Below are positions 56,401-64,000 of a DNA stretch of 64,000 nucleotides, in pieces. How positions within the stretch are numbered: position 1 is the first letter of the stretch; every line of letters starts with the position of its first letter. The DNA comes from Acinetobacter bouvetii. GTDB lineage: Bacteria > Pseudomonadota > Gammaproteobacteria > Pseudomonadales > Moraxellaceae. Made by a program: the position numbers and the translations under genes. The notes under the pieces are model-generated. The model was given only the letters and a program-made list of their open reading frames with translations, did not search any database and was not told where the DNA came from. The stretch spans positions 1 to 64,000 of the forward strand of contig NZ_CADDTS010000022.1 in the NCBI RefSeq assembly GCF_902753875.1. The letters are read 5' to 3'.

Positions 56401-56972
56401 TTATGTGCTACCACACCAATATTGTATTTTTTTGCCAGTTTAACGGCTTCTTGAATGAAGTCTTCTTCACCGGGACGATTGGTACGTGTCAGTGCAAAAT
56501 AGACCCGGTTGCCGAATTTTTCGACCCATTCCTGCAACAGCGGCTCAGCTTTTTGCGGGTTAGAGGTCAGCAGCATTTTCCCGACATCACTGTGCTGTCC
56601 CAGCAAAACGATTAAATCTTCATGCTGATTTAAAATCCATTCTTTATTGACACAGGGAATGTCCAGCTGCTGGCCGCTGATATAGCCTTCAGACACCAGC
56701 TCGGTCAGGCTGCGCCAGCCTTTTTTGGTCATGGCCAGCAAGGTGACTTTATGCTCGGCATCATTTAAGCGTAAGGTCGAGCCAAAGATCGGTTTGATAC
56801 CTTTGTCCAAGGTTTTTTTATAGAATTTTACTGCAGCATGCAGGTTGGACAGGTCGGTAATGGCCAAAGCAGGCATTTTATCTGCAGCTGCAGCTTTTAC
56901 AAGATCCGGTATGCGTACAATAGATTCTGTGACCGAAAATTCTGTAAAAATACCAAGATGTACAAAGTGCAT
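53403..56972 (-). CDS. dnaE: DNA polymerase III alpha subunit DnaE
   Basis: The 1189-residue replicative polymerase starts with a PHP domain (1 to about 275). A palm with the catalytic DFDVDF (near 400) and surrounding VGPGRGSGAGSLVAY follows. Thumb, fingers, beta-binding and OB domains come next (TTVFAGLVVDVANFPNRMMVTLDDGTARIEV). In the PHP domain the usual HxH pair of active PHP enzymes is replaced by G-I-F in HLGIFTEFS, so intrinsic metal-dependent exonuclease activity is unlikely. Length is close to the gammaproteobacterial type. Confidence 0.95.
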   Translation of the reverse strand: MHFVHLGIFTEFSVTESIVRIPDLVKAAAADKMPALAITDLSNLHAAVKFYKKTLDKGIKPIFGSTLRLNDAEHKVTLLAMTKKGWRSLTELVSEGYISGQQLDIPCVNKEWILNQHEDLIVLLGQHSDVGKMLLTSNPQKAEPLLQEWVEKFGNRVYFALTRTNRPGEEDFIQEAVKLAKKYNIGVVAHNDVHFVKQDDFEAHEARVCIADGYVLGDNRRPKNYSPEQYFKTAAEMTELFSDIPSAIENTYYIAQRCNVSFRLGFHDLPDYPIPEGHTIDTYFAHLCEEGLEERLDFLYPPAKRGEDWPEIRKPYDERLKFEINIILTMQFPGYFLIVMDFIQWSKGNGVPVGPGRGSGAGSLVAYSLKITDLDPLRYDLLFERFLNPERVSMPDFDVDFCIAGRDRVIDYVARTYGRDAVSQIATFGTMAAKGAIRDVARVLGKSYGLADRISKMIPTKPLGLSLEESIEAEPQLKDIVTNPSNPDYDDASEIWEMALKLEGITRNTGKHAGGVVIAPTKLTDYSAVMCEADGTSRVAQFDKDDVESAGLVKFDFLGLRNLTVIEDAIKHINARPDITEPVDISYIPLDDPDAYAIFATANTTAVFQFESVGMKKMLKDARPSKFEEIIAFVSLYRPGPMDLIPDFIFRMHGGEFEYLHPLLEKVLEPTYGIMVYQEQVMQAAQFCAGYTLGGADLLRRAMGKKKVEEMVKHRQIFIEGAAKKDIDTDTANHIFDYMEKFAGYGFNKSHAAAYALVAYQTAWLKAHYPAEFMSAVMTSEMQNTDNVVFIIDDCRSNGLEVLPPSVNMSLYNFHASDPKTIVYGLGAIKGVGEAAMQSVIDSRIQEGPYRDLFDFCHRVDLKKINKRTLEALIRAGALDCLGIERSSLMAQLPEAVQAAEQARHNRETGIMDLFGEVEEVQRKPAKPVKPWSDEVRLKGEKDTLGLYLTGHPIDVYRPELKAFISQRINELTPTRRGVTTVFAGLVVDVANFPNRMMVTLDDGTARIEVSANHERFQRFKDIIQNEKVVVIEGEIYEREGFDRPMGRLTKAFNLNEIRQKRANSIQISLKAEHLHSALSQDLRKILTPFCNVDMCNHIPMQLHIDYPYASADINLGLNWNVAPLDELLSKLRDYFGKDVIHIEYHVKSKAAKAVSYEQAKPANIPPPPDNVSMDEAMDLYQAEANQYS

Positions 56973-57173
56973 AAATGAGTCCCTGCAAAAACCACTGGAT
57001 AGTTTAGCATGCTCTAGGAAAAGTCATGGATTAATATTTAACTAATTCAAGTTCAAAACGCAGTTTTTATTGGATGCATTTTGCGATTAGCGTTATAGCA
57101 GCGGCTTGGGAGATTTTAAATTATTGAATATGGATTGGAAATGAACCATTGCTTCATACTTAATTCTGGATAC

Positions 57174-57201
57174 TAAAAAACCCTCCTGGAGAGGGTTTTA
57201 T
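57174..57201 (-). terminator. Terminator of the metQNI operon
   Basis: ACCCTC (57180-57185) pairs with GAGGGT (57191-57196) around 5 bases, with A/T runs on both sides. It lies about 26 bases after the metI stop. Confidence 0.88.
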
Positions 57202-57226
57202 CATGGAGGTATTTGAATCTAAAAAA

Positions 57227-57922
57227 TTAACGCAGTTTAGACAGCCAGTCACCCAAGCTTTGTACCAGCTGTACTAAAATCAGCAGCACAATCACGGTTA
57301 AGATCACCACGCTGGTGTCAAAACGCTGATAGCCGTAAGAAATTGCTAGATCACCAATACCGCCCGCACCGACTGCACCGGCCATAGCCGTTGCGCCAAT
57401 CAGGCTGATGGTGGCTGTGGTCAAGTTTAAAATCAAGGAACCGCGGGATTCCGGCAGCACAAATTTGAAAATTATTTGCCAAGGTGAGGCACCCATCGCT
57501 TGTGCAGATTCAATAATCCCTTCATTCACTTCAAGCAAAGAAGTTTCAACCAAGCGGCCAATGTATGGGCCTACATAAATGGTAAGAGGAACAATGGCAG
57601 CCCATGTACCAATCGAAGTGCCTACAAGCATTTTTGTTAAGGGAATGACCGCAATCAACAGAATGATAAAGGGCAGGGAACGTAGCGCATTCACAATCGG
57701 GTTCAAGCCGTGATAAATCACACGGTTGGGCAAAATACCGGCAGGACGGCTGACGAATAAAATAATCGCCTGAATAAAGCCCCAGATGCAGCCGAACAGC
57801 ATGGCAAAAAACACCATGTGAAAGGTTTCCTGCAGCGCTGTCACAAATTGATCAATCGAAAGGGAGCTTTTCCAATACGGCGCAGTGACTTCAGTGAGCC
57901 ATTGAACAATTAAATCTCTCAT
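57227..57922 (-). CDS. metI: D/L-methionine ABC transporter permease MetI
   Basis: This 231-residue permease has about five membrane helices. The coupling loop is AQAMGASPWQIIFKFVLPESRGSL, followed by IGATAMAGAVGAGGIGDLAISYGYQRFD, which is diagnostic for the MetI group. It is the last gene of the methionine importer unit and overlaps metN by four bases. Confidence 0.95.
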   Translation of the reverse strand: MRDLIVQWLTEVTAPYWKSSLSIDQFVTALQETFHMVFFAMLFGCIWGFIQAIILFVSRPAGILPNRVIYHGLNPIVNALRSLPFIILLIAVIPLTKMLVGTSIGTWAAIVPLTIYVGPYIGRLVETSLLEVNEGIIESAQAMGASPWQIIFKFVLPESRGSLILNLTTATISLIGATAMAGAVGAGGIGDLAISYGYQRFDTSVVILTVIVLLILVQLVQSLGDWLSKLR

Positions 57923-58944
57923 GCGCTCACTCCAGACTGTTCAACTTTGACCCCATGCTGTTCAAAAAACTGAATCGTTTGCTGAACAAGAGCAGGATCA
58001 CCCAGAAGTTGAATAAACATTTGTCCAATCACGGTGCCGTTAATTTCAGTCATATTGGCAAACAGGATATTCAAGCTGATATCAAACTGTTTAATCGCTG
58101 CCTGAACCACAGTTTCCTGAGCCGAAGTGCCAAGGAACTGTAGGCTATAAATACTGTTATGGTTTTGATTTTCAAGATTTTGCAAAATGTTGACTGGCAA
58201 CTGCTGTTGCAACACGGTTTGAATGAAATTCTTGGTGGTTGAGTGTACAGGCTGGCTGAACAGATCAATGGTTGAGCCGGTTTCAATGACTTTGCCCTGT
58301 TCCATCACCGCGACATAATCACACACAGATTCAATCACATCCATTTCATGGGTCACCATGACAATGGTAATGCCTTGCTCTTGGTTAATTTTTTTTAGCA
58401 AAGCCAAAACAGATTTGGTGGTTTGTGGGTCAAGCGCCGAAGTGGCTTCATCGCAGAGTAGAATTTTAGGATGGTTGGCCAGGGCACGGGCAATACCGAC
58501 ACGCTGTTTCTGTCCACCGGACAATTCATCTGGAAAGGCATCTTTTTTGTGTTTTAAATCAATAAACTCAAGTAATTCATTTAAACGCTTTTCACGTTCT
58601 GCTTTACCCCAGCCGAGCAATTTCATCGGCATTTCTATATTTGCTGCAACCGTTTTGGTCTGCAGCAAATTAAAATGCTGGAAAATCATGCCAATGTTTG
58701 CACGTTCTTGACGTAATGAACGAGCATCTAATGCGGTAAAGTCTTTTTGATTAATAATGACCTGACCTTCATTTGGTCGTTCGAGCAAATTAATCAAGCG
58801 GATTAAGGTACTTTTACCCGCACCACTATAGCCAATAATGCCAAAAATACTGCCAGCTGGAATCTGTAAATTGATTTGATCCAGGGCGCGAATGGTTTGA
58901 CCTTTCAGCTGATAGTGTTTTGAAATGTTTTTAAATTCAATCAT
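57919..58944 (-). CDS. metN: Methionine ABC transporter ATPase MetN
   Basis: The 341-residue ATPase has Walker A GYSGAGKST, signature LSGGQKQRVGIARALA, Walker B ILLCDEATSALDP and switch His in VTHEMDV. The C-terminal NIL/ACT-like domain (about 260-340, with VQAAIKQFDISLNILFANMTEINGTVIGQMFIQL) is the regulatory methionine-binding domain, giving trans-inhibition in the family. A hairpin lies between it and the upstream metQ gene. Confidence 0.95.
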   Translation of the reverse strand: MIEFKNISKHYQLKGQTIRALDQINLQIPAGSIFGIIGYSGAGKSTLIRLINLLERPNEGQVIINQKDFTALDARSLRQERANIGMIFQHFNLLQTKTVAANIEMPMKLLGWGKAEREKRLNELLEFIDLKHKKDAFPDELSGGQKQRVGIARALANHPKILLCDEATSALDPQTTKSVLALLKKINQEQGITIVMVTHEMDVIESVCDYVAVMEQGKVIETGSTIDLFSQPVHSTTKNFIQTVLQQQLPVNILQNLENQNHNSIYSLQFLGTSAQETVVQAAIKQFDISLNILFANMTEINGTVIGQMFIQLLGDPALVQQTIQFFEQHGVKVEQSGVSA

Positions 58945-58969
58945 ATTGTCAAAAACTATACATAAAAAG

Positions 58970-58999
58970 AAAAACAGGCAAAATTACTTTGCCTGTTTA
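58970..58999 (-). terminator. Intercistronic hairpin between metQ and metN
   Basis: AAACAGGCAAA (58972-58982) pairs with TTTGCCTGTTT (58988-58998) around five bases. It lies 19-45 bases past the metQ stop and before the metN start. It may partly stop transcription so that the binding protein is made in excess over the transporter. Confidence 0.65.
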
Positions 59000-59017
59000 G
59001 ATGAACCAATTATATTA

Positions 59018-59890
59018 CTATTTTGCTTCAGTGAGATAGCTAATCGGTTTATTTACGTCAACTTTAGTGCCACCGAATTTTTCTTGAACAAATTTTTTCA
59101 CAGCTTCAGAGTGGTACAAGTCACCCACTTTTTTCAGTACTGGGTCATTTTGACGGTCAGCAGCAACAGCAAGCACGTTGACATTCATTTTGGTGCTTTG
59201 GTCGATTGGTTCGTAGTAAATTGAATCTTTCAACACATTCAAACCGCCTTCCATTGCAAGGGTATTACCTAGCACAATCGCATCGACTTCGTCTTTCACA
59301 CGTACAGCAGTCGCCATTTGAATAGGTTTGATCACAATTTGCTTTTTGTTTTCAATGACATCAGCAGGTGTGCCTTTTACATTGTCAAAAGTAGGTTTTA
59401 ATTTAACTAAACCGGCAGATTGAAGTAATAACAATGCACGTGATTCATTGGCACCATCGTTAGGAATGGCAATGGTTGCACCCGTTTTGAATTCATCCAG
59501 TTTCTTAACTTTGCTTGAGTAAATACCCATTGGTTCCAAGTAAGTTGTAGATAGTGGAGCAATTTTGTCTTTATTTGATTCGTTGAAAGCAACCATGTAA
59601 GCATAAGACTGGAATGCATTCACATCAATTTCTTTGTTTGCAACGGCAGTGTTCATAGACACATAGTCAGTGAAGTTTTTCACTTCAAGTTTAATGCCAG
59701 CAGCTTTAGTTTCTGGCAGGGTGGCGATATAACGCCAAACGTCAGCATCTGAACCAGTAGATGCCATAGTGACAGTTTGTACTTCAGCAGAATCTTTATT
59801 TTGAGCTGCATCAGATGCAGGTGCTTCTTGTTTGCCGCAGCCAGCTAAGCCAACGGATAAGCCTAGTACAAGACCAAGGAGCTTTTTCAT
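59018..59890 (-). CDS. metQ: Methionine-binding lipoprotein MetQ
   Basis: This 290-residue substrate-binding lipoprotein has the lipobox VGLAGC at residues 13-18. An Ala/Asp-rich linker and the NlpA-type domain follow: VKNFTDYVSMNTAVANKEIDVNAFQSYAYM, IAIPNDGANESRALLLLQSAGLVKLKP and VDAIVLGNTLAMEGGL. The ligand is methionine by family. The ATG at 59890 has AGGATGATC just upstream. It is the first gene of the leftward unit. Confidence 0.93.
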   Translation of the reverse strand: MKKLLGLVLGLSVGLAGCGKQEAPASDAAQNKDSAEVQTVTMASTGSDADVWRYIATLPETKAAGIKLEVKNFTDYVSMNTAVANKEIDVNAFQSYAYMVAFNESNKDKIAPLSTTYLEPMGIYSSKVKKLDEFKTGATIAIPNDGANESRALLLLQSAGLVKLKPTFDNVKGTPADVIENKKQIVIKPIQMATAVRVKDEVDAIVLGNTLAMEGGLNVLKDSIYYEPIDQSTKMNVNVLAVAADRQNDPVLKKVGDLYHSEAVKKFVQEKFGGTKVDVNKPISYLTEAK

Positions 59891-60772
59891 GTGATCATCC
59901 TAAGTAAATTTAATTTTGGCTTTAAATCTACGAATCTGTGGTATAGAGAGATTAAAATCAAGCTTGAATCAGTAAATACTGATTAATGCATACGACTTTA
60001 AATTGACCTGAAATTCAATGCAATTAGAGATCAGTCGCATAAGCTGATAAATACAAAACAGTGTACAGCAAGTCGCTGTATTCTAAGCAGCGTTGAGCAT
60101 TCAGGCTATCTTTAAATTGCCGTAATCATAGCAATTTTATTTTATCCATAATAGTGATTATAAATCTAATACTTAGCTTGATTTTGCATAACAAACAGAG
60201 CTGTTTTGATAAAATAACTCATAAAACAATAGATTAAGTTTATTGAAATTAATAAAACTGATATTTAAGCGTATTTTGTTTCTATATAAGTTTTTTGAAA
60301 ATATAAAGCTGAAAAATGGATAAGTAGTAATGCCATGTTCTTAACATTGTTAATCCAGGTTTATAAAGTCTTGTTGGTTGAGTTTGGGATAAAAAGAACA
60401 TGGAGAGTAAATTAATGACAAAAATATAGAGGTATGAGAGACGAGGGAGGTGTAGGTTCTTATAGGAAAGATTGCTTTTAAGAATGGGGCAATTATTCAG
60501 AAAATGAAGCCTTAAGAAATCAGAAAAATAGTAAAATTGACTGCTTTTTTAACAAAATTATTGGCAAAAGATTCCAGTTTTGGTTAAAAAGAAACCGACT
60601 TGTTTCAAAGTCGGCTTTTGTGCGCTTCTTATATTGAATTTAAAATTATAAGTAATTGATATTAAAATAAATATATGAATTAATTTCGTATAGTGGCCCT
60701 TATGTTAAATTTGGGAGATTTAAGTCTTATTACATGATATAGCTTATGGATCGACTTTGCTAAAGATGCCTT
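59891..60772. other. Gene-poor AT-rich region
   Basis: The 882 bp between metQ and the transglutaminase-like gene have no open frame with coding character. The part next to metQ must hold its promoter. A 10-bp inverted repeat (CCATGTTCTT at 60333-60342 with AAGAACATGG at 60394-60403) encloses 51 bases. A terminator-like hairpin (CCGACTT/AAGTCGG, 60595-60614, then CTTTT) lies further right without an adjoining gene. Confidence 0.55.
60590..60618 (+). terminator. Orphan terminator-like hairpin
   Basis: CCGACTT (60595-60601) pairs with AAGTCGG (60608-60614), with four T residues after it on the plus strand and A residues before it. No gene in the plus direction ends here, so it could end a small RNA. 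On the minus strand it would end leftward transcription from the gene at 61354. Confidence 0.5.
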
Positions 60773-61354
60773 TCAATCAATCAAGTCAACGTCAGGTAAA
60801 TTATTTAGCACTTGATCATAAGTTTCATAATTCTCCAACACTTTAATAATTATATCTAACGGTTTTGACCATATTTCAGGTAAGTCTCGTTCATTTTTAG
60901 ATTGAATAGGAAAAGCTAGATATTCCTGTGGAGGTGAAAACTGAGCGTTAACTCCATCTTTATTGCCTCTAGCATCAACTCGATACCAGCCATGCCCCTG
61001 TAAATAAACAGCATTAAGACCATGAAGACAGTATGGTGCTTGCCCACTATCACCGATAGATAGCCGTTGATAGCACAATCCAGCAGGAATACTATTCGCT
61101 CTCAATAACGCTGCTAGTAGATGACTTTTAGCATAGCAATATCCTGTTTTATGTAATAAGACATCTGATGCTTTACAGGTTATAGGATTCAATTTGAAAT
61201 CAGAGCTGTGCTTAATTTCATCTCTGACATACTCAAAGCATTTTTGAACTATATCATTTTCACTAGAGCAGTTTTCAGCTAGGCTCTTTGCTAGAGAAAG
61301 AATAGAGGGATCTTCAAAGTTAATATATTTGCTAGGGGCAAGGTATTGTTTCAT
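60773..61354 (-). CDS. Transglutaminase-like (papain-fold) domain protein
   Basis: This 193-residue cytoplasmic protein has a transglutaminase-core triad. Cys is in TGYCYAKSHLLAALLRANSIPAGLC, His in CLHGLNAVYL, and Asp in WYRVDARGNK. Such proteins act as peptidases or amidases, or as ligases; the substrate is unknown. The gene lies alone between AT-rich stretches on both sides with no operon partner. That setting suggests an accessory, possibly acquired, gene, although I see no mobile-element ends. Confidence 0.8.
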   Translation of the reverse strand: MKQYLAPSKYINFEDPSILSLAKSLAENCSSENDIVQKCFEYVRDEIKHSSDFKLNPITCKASDVLLHKTGYCYAKSHLLAALLRANSIPAGLCYQRLSIGDSGQAPYCLHGLNAVYLQGHGWYRVDARGNKDGVNAQFSPPQEYLAFPIQSKNERDLPEIWSKPLDIIIKVLENYETYDQVLNNLPDVDLID

Positions 61355-61681
61355 TTTTTTAGTCTAAATTAGATTAGGTCTAGAACCTTTTTGTAGTATA
61401 TAAAACAAGCTTTACTTCATGAAAATCTGGTTAAGTTAACGGACTTTCTTCAATAAGCTTATAGGCCAATTTGATCTTAGGATAAAGATATATAATTGAG
61501 ATCTATAAATCTTAATTATTAAATATACCTAAAATTAACATACTACACGTTATACGAAATAAATTTTTAGTTATTTAAAAACATGTACTTAATGTTAAGG
61601 TAGAAATGAATTGGATTTTTTAGTGTGAAATATTACATTGTCTGAATAAAATTTAGAGCTTAAAAGTCTATTGTTATAAAT
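61355..61681. other. AT-rich spacer without genes
   Basis: About 330 bp between the transglutaminase-like gene and the purD terminator. It must hold the promoter of the leftward transglutaminase-like gene. I see no repeats, RNA genes or coding frames in it. Confidence 0.5.
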
Positions 61682-61712
61682 TAAAAAACCCGCGACATGC
61701 GGGGTTTTTTAC
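61682..61712 (-). terminator. Terminator of purD
   Basis: CCCGC (61689-61693) pairs with GCGGG (61699-61703) around five bases, with A and T runs extending the stem. It lies about 25 bases after the purD stop. Confidence 0.88.
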
Positions 61713-61734
61713 TTAATCTCTTAACTAGAAAGAG

Positions 61735-63018
61735 CTAAGCATTTTCGCGAGCAATCGCACGGTAACCAATATCTTTACGATATTGCACGCCGTCGAATGT
61801 CACTTTTTCACAAAGCTCTAATGCTTTAGCTTGCGCTTCACCAATGGTGTTACCAAGTGCAGTTACGCAAAGCACACGACCACCTGCAGTAACGATTTCG
61901 CCATTTTCATTGACTTTAGTGCCTGCATGGAAAACTTTGGCATCCGTCATTTCAGTGTCTAAACCTGAAATCACATCATTGCTGCTCGAAGTTTCAGGGT
62001 AACCTTTAGACGCAAGTACGATACCGACAGTTTTACGCTCATCCCATTCAGCTTCCGCAGGTAAATTCCCTGCAATGCCAGCTTCAACCAAATCAACTAA
62101 AGATGATTTTAAACGCATCATGATCGGTTGAGTTTCAGGGTCGCCAAAACGACAGTTAAACTCGATTACTTTAGGCTGACCTTGTTCATCAATCATTAAG
62201 CCTGCGTATAAGAAACCAGTATAAACATGACCGTCTTTTTTCATACCTTCAACGGTAGGACGCATCACTTCATTCATGGTTTTTTCAAATACGTCTGCAG
62301 TCACAACTGGCGCAGGAGAGTAAGCACCCATACCGCCTGTGTTTGGACCTTGGTCGCCTTCAAAGATACGTTTGTGATCTTGAGAAGTCGCCATCGGCAA
62401 AATGTGGTCGCCATCAATCATACAAATGAAAGATGCTTCTTCACCTGCAAGGAATTCTTCGATGACTACACGTGAACCTGCATCACCAAATTTGTTGCCA
62501 GCAAGCATGTCATCAATCGCATCAAATGCTTCTTGATTGGTCATGGCAACGATCACGCCTTTACCCGCAGCAAGACCATCTGCCTTAATCACGATAGGCG
62601 CGCCATTTTTTTCAACAAATGCTTTTGCTGCATCTACTTCAGTAAACACATCATAGAATGCAGTAGGGATGTTGTGGCGTTTTAAGAAGTGCTTGGCAAA
62701 TGCTTTAGAGCCTTCAAGCTGTGCAGCAAATTGAGTTGGACCCCAGATTTTCACACCAGCTTCGCGGCAGGCATCAACCACACCATTAACAAGCGGAGCT
62801 TCAGGGCCAACCACGATTAAATCAACTGCATTGTTTTTAGCAAAGTCGATAATCGCAGCATTGTCTAAAATATTTAAGGCAACATTTTCGCATTTATTTT
62901 CAGTTGCAGAACCCGCATTACCTGGTGCTACAAATACTTTTGCGACTTTGTCATCTTGTGCGATTTTCCATGCCAAAGCATGTTCACGACCGCCATTACC
63001 TAAAACTAAAATATTCAT
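61735..63018 (-). CDS. purD: Phosphoribosylamine-glycine ligase PurD
   Basis: This 427-residue ATP-grasp enzyme makes glycinamide ribonucleotide in de novo purine synthesis. It starts ILVLGNGGREHALAWK. The ATP-grasp core has PIVIKADGLAAGKGVIVA and VVIEEFLAGEEASFICMIDG, and FNCRFGDPETQPIMMRL gives the metal ligands. The length is standard. It follows purH on the minus strand with a 165-bp spacer that contains a palindromic repeat. Confidence 0.96.
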   Translation of the reverse strand: MNILVLGNGGREHALAWKIAQDDKVAKVFVAPGNAGSATENKCENVALNILDNAAIIDFAKNNAVDLIVVGPEAPLVNGVVDACREAGVKIWGPTQFAAQLEGSKAFAKHFLKRHNIPTAFYDVFTEVDAAKAFVEKNGAPIVIKADGLAAGKGVIVAMTNQEAFDAIDDMLAGNKFGDAGSRVVIEEFLAGEEASFICMIDGDHILPMATSQDHKRIFEGDQGPNTGGMGAYSPAPVVTADVFEKTMNEVMRPTVEGMKKDGHVYTGFLYAGLMIDEQGQPKVIEFNCRFGDPETQPIMMRLKSSLVDLVEAGIAGNLPAEAEWDERKTVGIVLASKGYPETSSSNDVISGLDTEMTDAKVFHAGTKVNENGEIVTAGGRVLCVTALGNTIGEAQAKALELCEKVTFDGVQYRKDIGYRAIARENA

Positions 63019-63090
63019 CTAAAAATCCCTCAAAAGAATAGAATCCCACCTTGCGAAGCCATGCTTCTCACCCTGTAAAAAAAAGAGGGG

Positions 63091-63162
63091 TTTCACGAAT
63101 AAAAATGTCCCTTTATTTGTGAAAAGTCCCCCTTTTTTACAAAGGGGGATTTAGGGGGATTA
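63091..63162. repeat. Palindromic C/G-run repeat between purH and purD
   Basis: TCCCCCTTT (63127-63135) and AAAGGGGGA (63141-63149) form a hairpin followed by TTTAGGGGGATT. A flanking TTTCAC/GTGAAA pair lies at 63091-63096 and 63119-63124. The unit AATCCCCCTAAATCCCCC (minus strand) matches the repeats at 19020-19128. It will be part of the purH-purD transcript. Confidence 0.65.
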
Positions 63163-63183
63163 ATAAATACGACTTCTAATTAA

Positions 63184-64000
63184 TTAGTGACGGAAATGAC
63201 GCATACCAGTGAAGACCATTGCAATGCCAGCTTCATCAGCAGCAGCAATTGTTTCTTCATCACGCATAGAACCACCCGGTTGGATAATGCATTTGATACC
63301 CGCTTTAGCAGCGTTATCAATACCATCACGGAATGGGAAGAATGCATCAGATGCCATTACAGCACCTTCAACAACTAAACCAGCATGTTCAGCTTTGATC
63401 GCAGCAATACGAGCAGAGTTTACACGGCTCATTTGACCAGCGCCTACACCAATGGTTTGACGGCCTTTTGCATAAACGATTGCGTTCGATTTAACGTATT
63501 TCGCAACTTTCCAAGCAAAGATTAAGTCATCAATTTCTGCTTCAGTTGGTGCACGTTTAGTCACAACTTTAAGGTCATCTTTAGTGATCATGCCTAAGTC
63601 TTGATCTTGAACTAAAAGACCGCCGTTTACGCGTTTGTAGTCAAGTTGCGCTTTACGTTCAGTGATTGCAGGAAGTTCGCCACATACAAGTACACGTACG
63701 TTTTTCTTCGCGCCAGTTACTTCAAGTACGCCTTCAGCAACACTTGGCGCAATAATCACTTCTACGAACTGACGGTCAACAATCGCTTGTGCAGTAGCAA
63801 CGTCTAATTCACGGTTGAATGCAATGATGCCACCGAATGCAGATTCAGGATCTGTTGCATAAGCAAGATCGTAAGCCGCTTTGATACCGTCTAGAGAAAC
63901 AGCAACACCACATGGGTTTGCATGTTTCACAATTACACATGCAGGCTTAGCAAATGATTTAACACATTCAAGTGCGGCATCAGTATCTGCGATGTTGTTA
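63184..64000 (-). CDS. purH: PurH, bifunctional AICAR transformylase/IMP cyclohydrolase (C-terminal part)
   Basis: The reading frame is open to the window edge, so only about 272 C-terminal residues are seen and the start lies beyond 64000. This part is the AICAR transformylase domain, with the catalytic [10 protein letters not shown] (Lys-His), [38 protein letters not shown] and [18 protein letters not shown]. It ends GMRHFRH, typical of PurH. It catalyses the last two steps of IMP synthesis together with its missing N-terminal domain. purD lies downstream on the same strand. Confidence 0.95.
   Translation of the reverse strand, partial: NNIADTDAALECVKSFAKPACVIVKHANPCGVAVSLDGIKAAYDLAYATDPESAFGGIIAFNRELDVATAQAIVDRQFVEVIIAPSVAEGVLEVTGAKKNVRVLVCGELPAITERKAQLDYKRVNGGLLVQDQDLGMITKDDLKVVTKRAPTEAEIDDLIFAWKVAKYVKSNAIVYAKGRQTIGVGAGQMSRVNSARIAAIKAEHAGLVVEGAVMASDAFFPFRDGIDNAAKAGIKCIIQPGGSMRDEETIAAADEAGIAMVFTGMRHFRH

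Noticed and set aside
53745-56615. Several open frames of 65-112 codons opposite dnaE
   Set aside because: They are shadows of dnaE in other frames, without ribosome sites or recognisable domains.
59891-60150. SAM or methionine-responsive riboswitch upstream of metQ
   Set aside because: No terminator or conserved riboswitch core could be recognised next to the start, and a MetR-type palindrome was not convincing.
1-64000. CRISPR arrays, insertion sequences, integrases or phage genes
   Set aside because: No regularly spaced direct repeats, transposase or integrase motifs were seen; the only mobile-like features are the short palindromic repeats reported above.

Overview
The window reads as a chromosomal segment of an Acinetobacter-type gammaproteobacterium (Moraxellaceae). 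The grounds are moderate-to-low GC with AT-rich spacers, the NasT/NasS - narK - nirB - nirD-fusion - nasA order, a cysE/trmJ/dnaE/metIN(Q) block, a kdsD-kdsC-lptC-lptA-lptB block and a 7Fe ferredoxin beside mutS. This is inference from gene content; no species is claimed.

Layout. 1-2.8 kb: two tandem terminators from an upstream transcript, a LysE-type exporter, a class I glutamine amidotransferase-like protein and a DUF4198 secreted protein with a Fur-box-like site. 2.9-8.3 kb: an alcohol/aldehyde oxidation group (aldehyde dehydrogenase, divergent GAF regulator, alpha/beta hydrolase, iron-type alcohol dehydrogenase). GGTWGG direct repeats with 11-bp spacing lie in front of both dehydrogenases. 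8.7-11.2 kb: a small DUF1871-like protein and a TonB-dependent receptor.

11.4-28.9 kb is the core of the window: a contiguous nitrate-assimilation and molybdenum-cofactor supercluster. NasT/NasS are transcribed leftward. Rightward run the nitrate transporter, NirB, a NirD-FAD-reductase fusion, NasA, MobA, MoaA, MoaD, MoaE, a MoaC-MoaB fusion, MoeA and ModABC. The products import nitrate and molybdate, build the molybdopterin cofactor that NasA needs, and reduce nitrate through nitrite to ammonium. I read three sigma-54 (-24/-12) promoters, a tandem array of three NtrC-like 17-mers between the divergent nas promoters, and a two-hairpin ANTAR target (A1/G4 hexaloops) in the narK leader. Nitrogen limitation (NtrC) and nitrate presence (NasS/NasT) would therefore both gate the operon.

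28.9-32.2 kb: a folded intergenic element, a carboxymuconolactone-decarboxylase-like protein, a universal stress protein, tRNA-Gly(GCC) and cysS. 32.5-35.9 kb: Kdo synthesis and Lpt transport genes for lipooligosaccharide export. 36.1-40.9 kb: a complete three-gene type I secretion system (TolC-, HlyB/LapB- and HlyD-like) without a visible substrate. 41-53.4 kb: housekeeping and envelope genes (YigZ, acetyltransferase, tandem Usp, O-methyltransferase, M15 peptidase lipoprotein, FdxA, MutS, lipase-like lipoprotein, TPR lipoprotein, CysE, TrmJ). 53.4-59.9 kb: dnaE and the methionine importer metQ-metN-metI. 59.9-61.7 kb: a gene-poor AT-rich stretch with one transglutaminase-like gene. 61.7-64 kb: purD and the 3' part of purH, separated by a palindromic repeat of the same family as one found inside the nas operon.

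All functional statements come from reading motifs in translated sequence. No database search or folding program was run.
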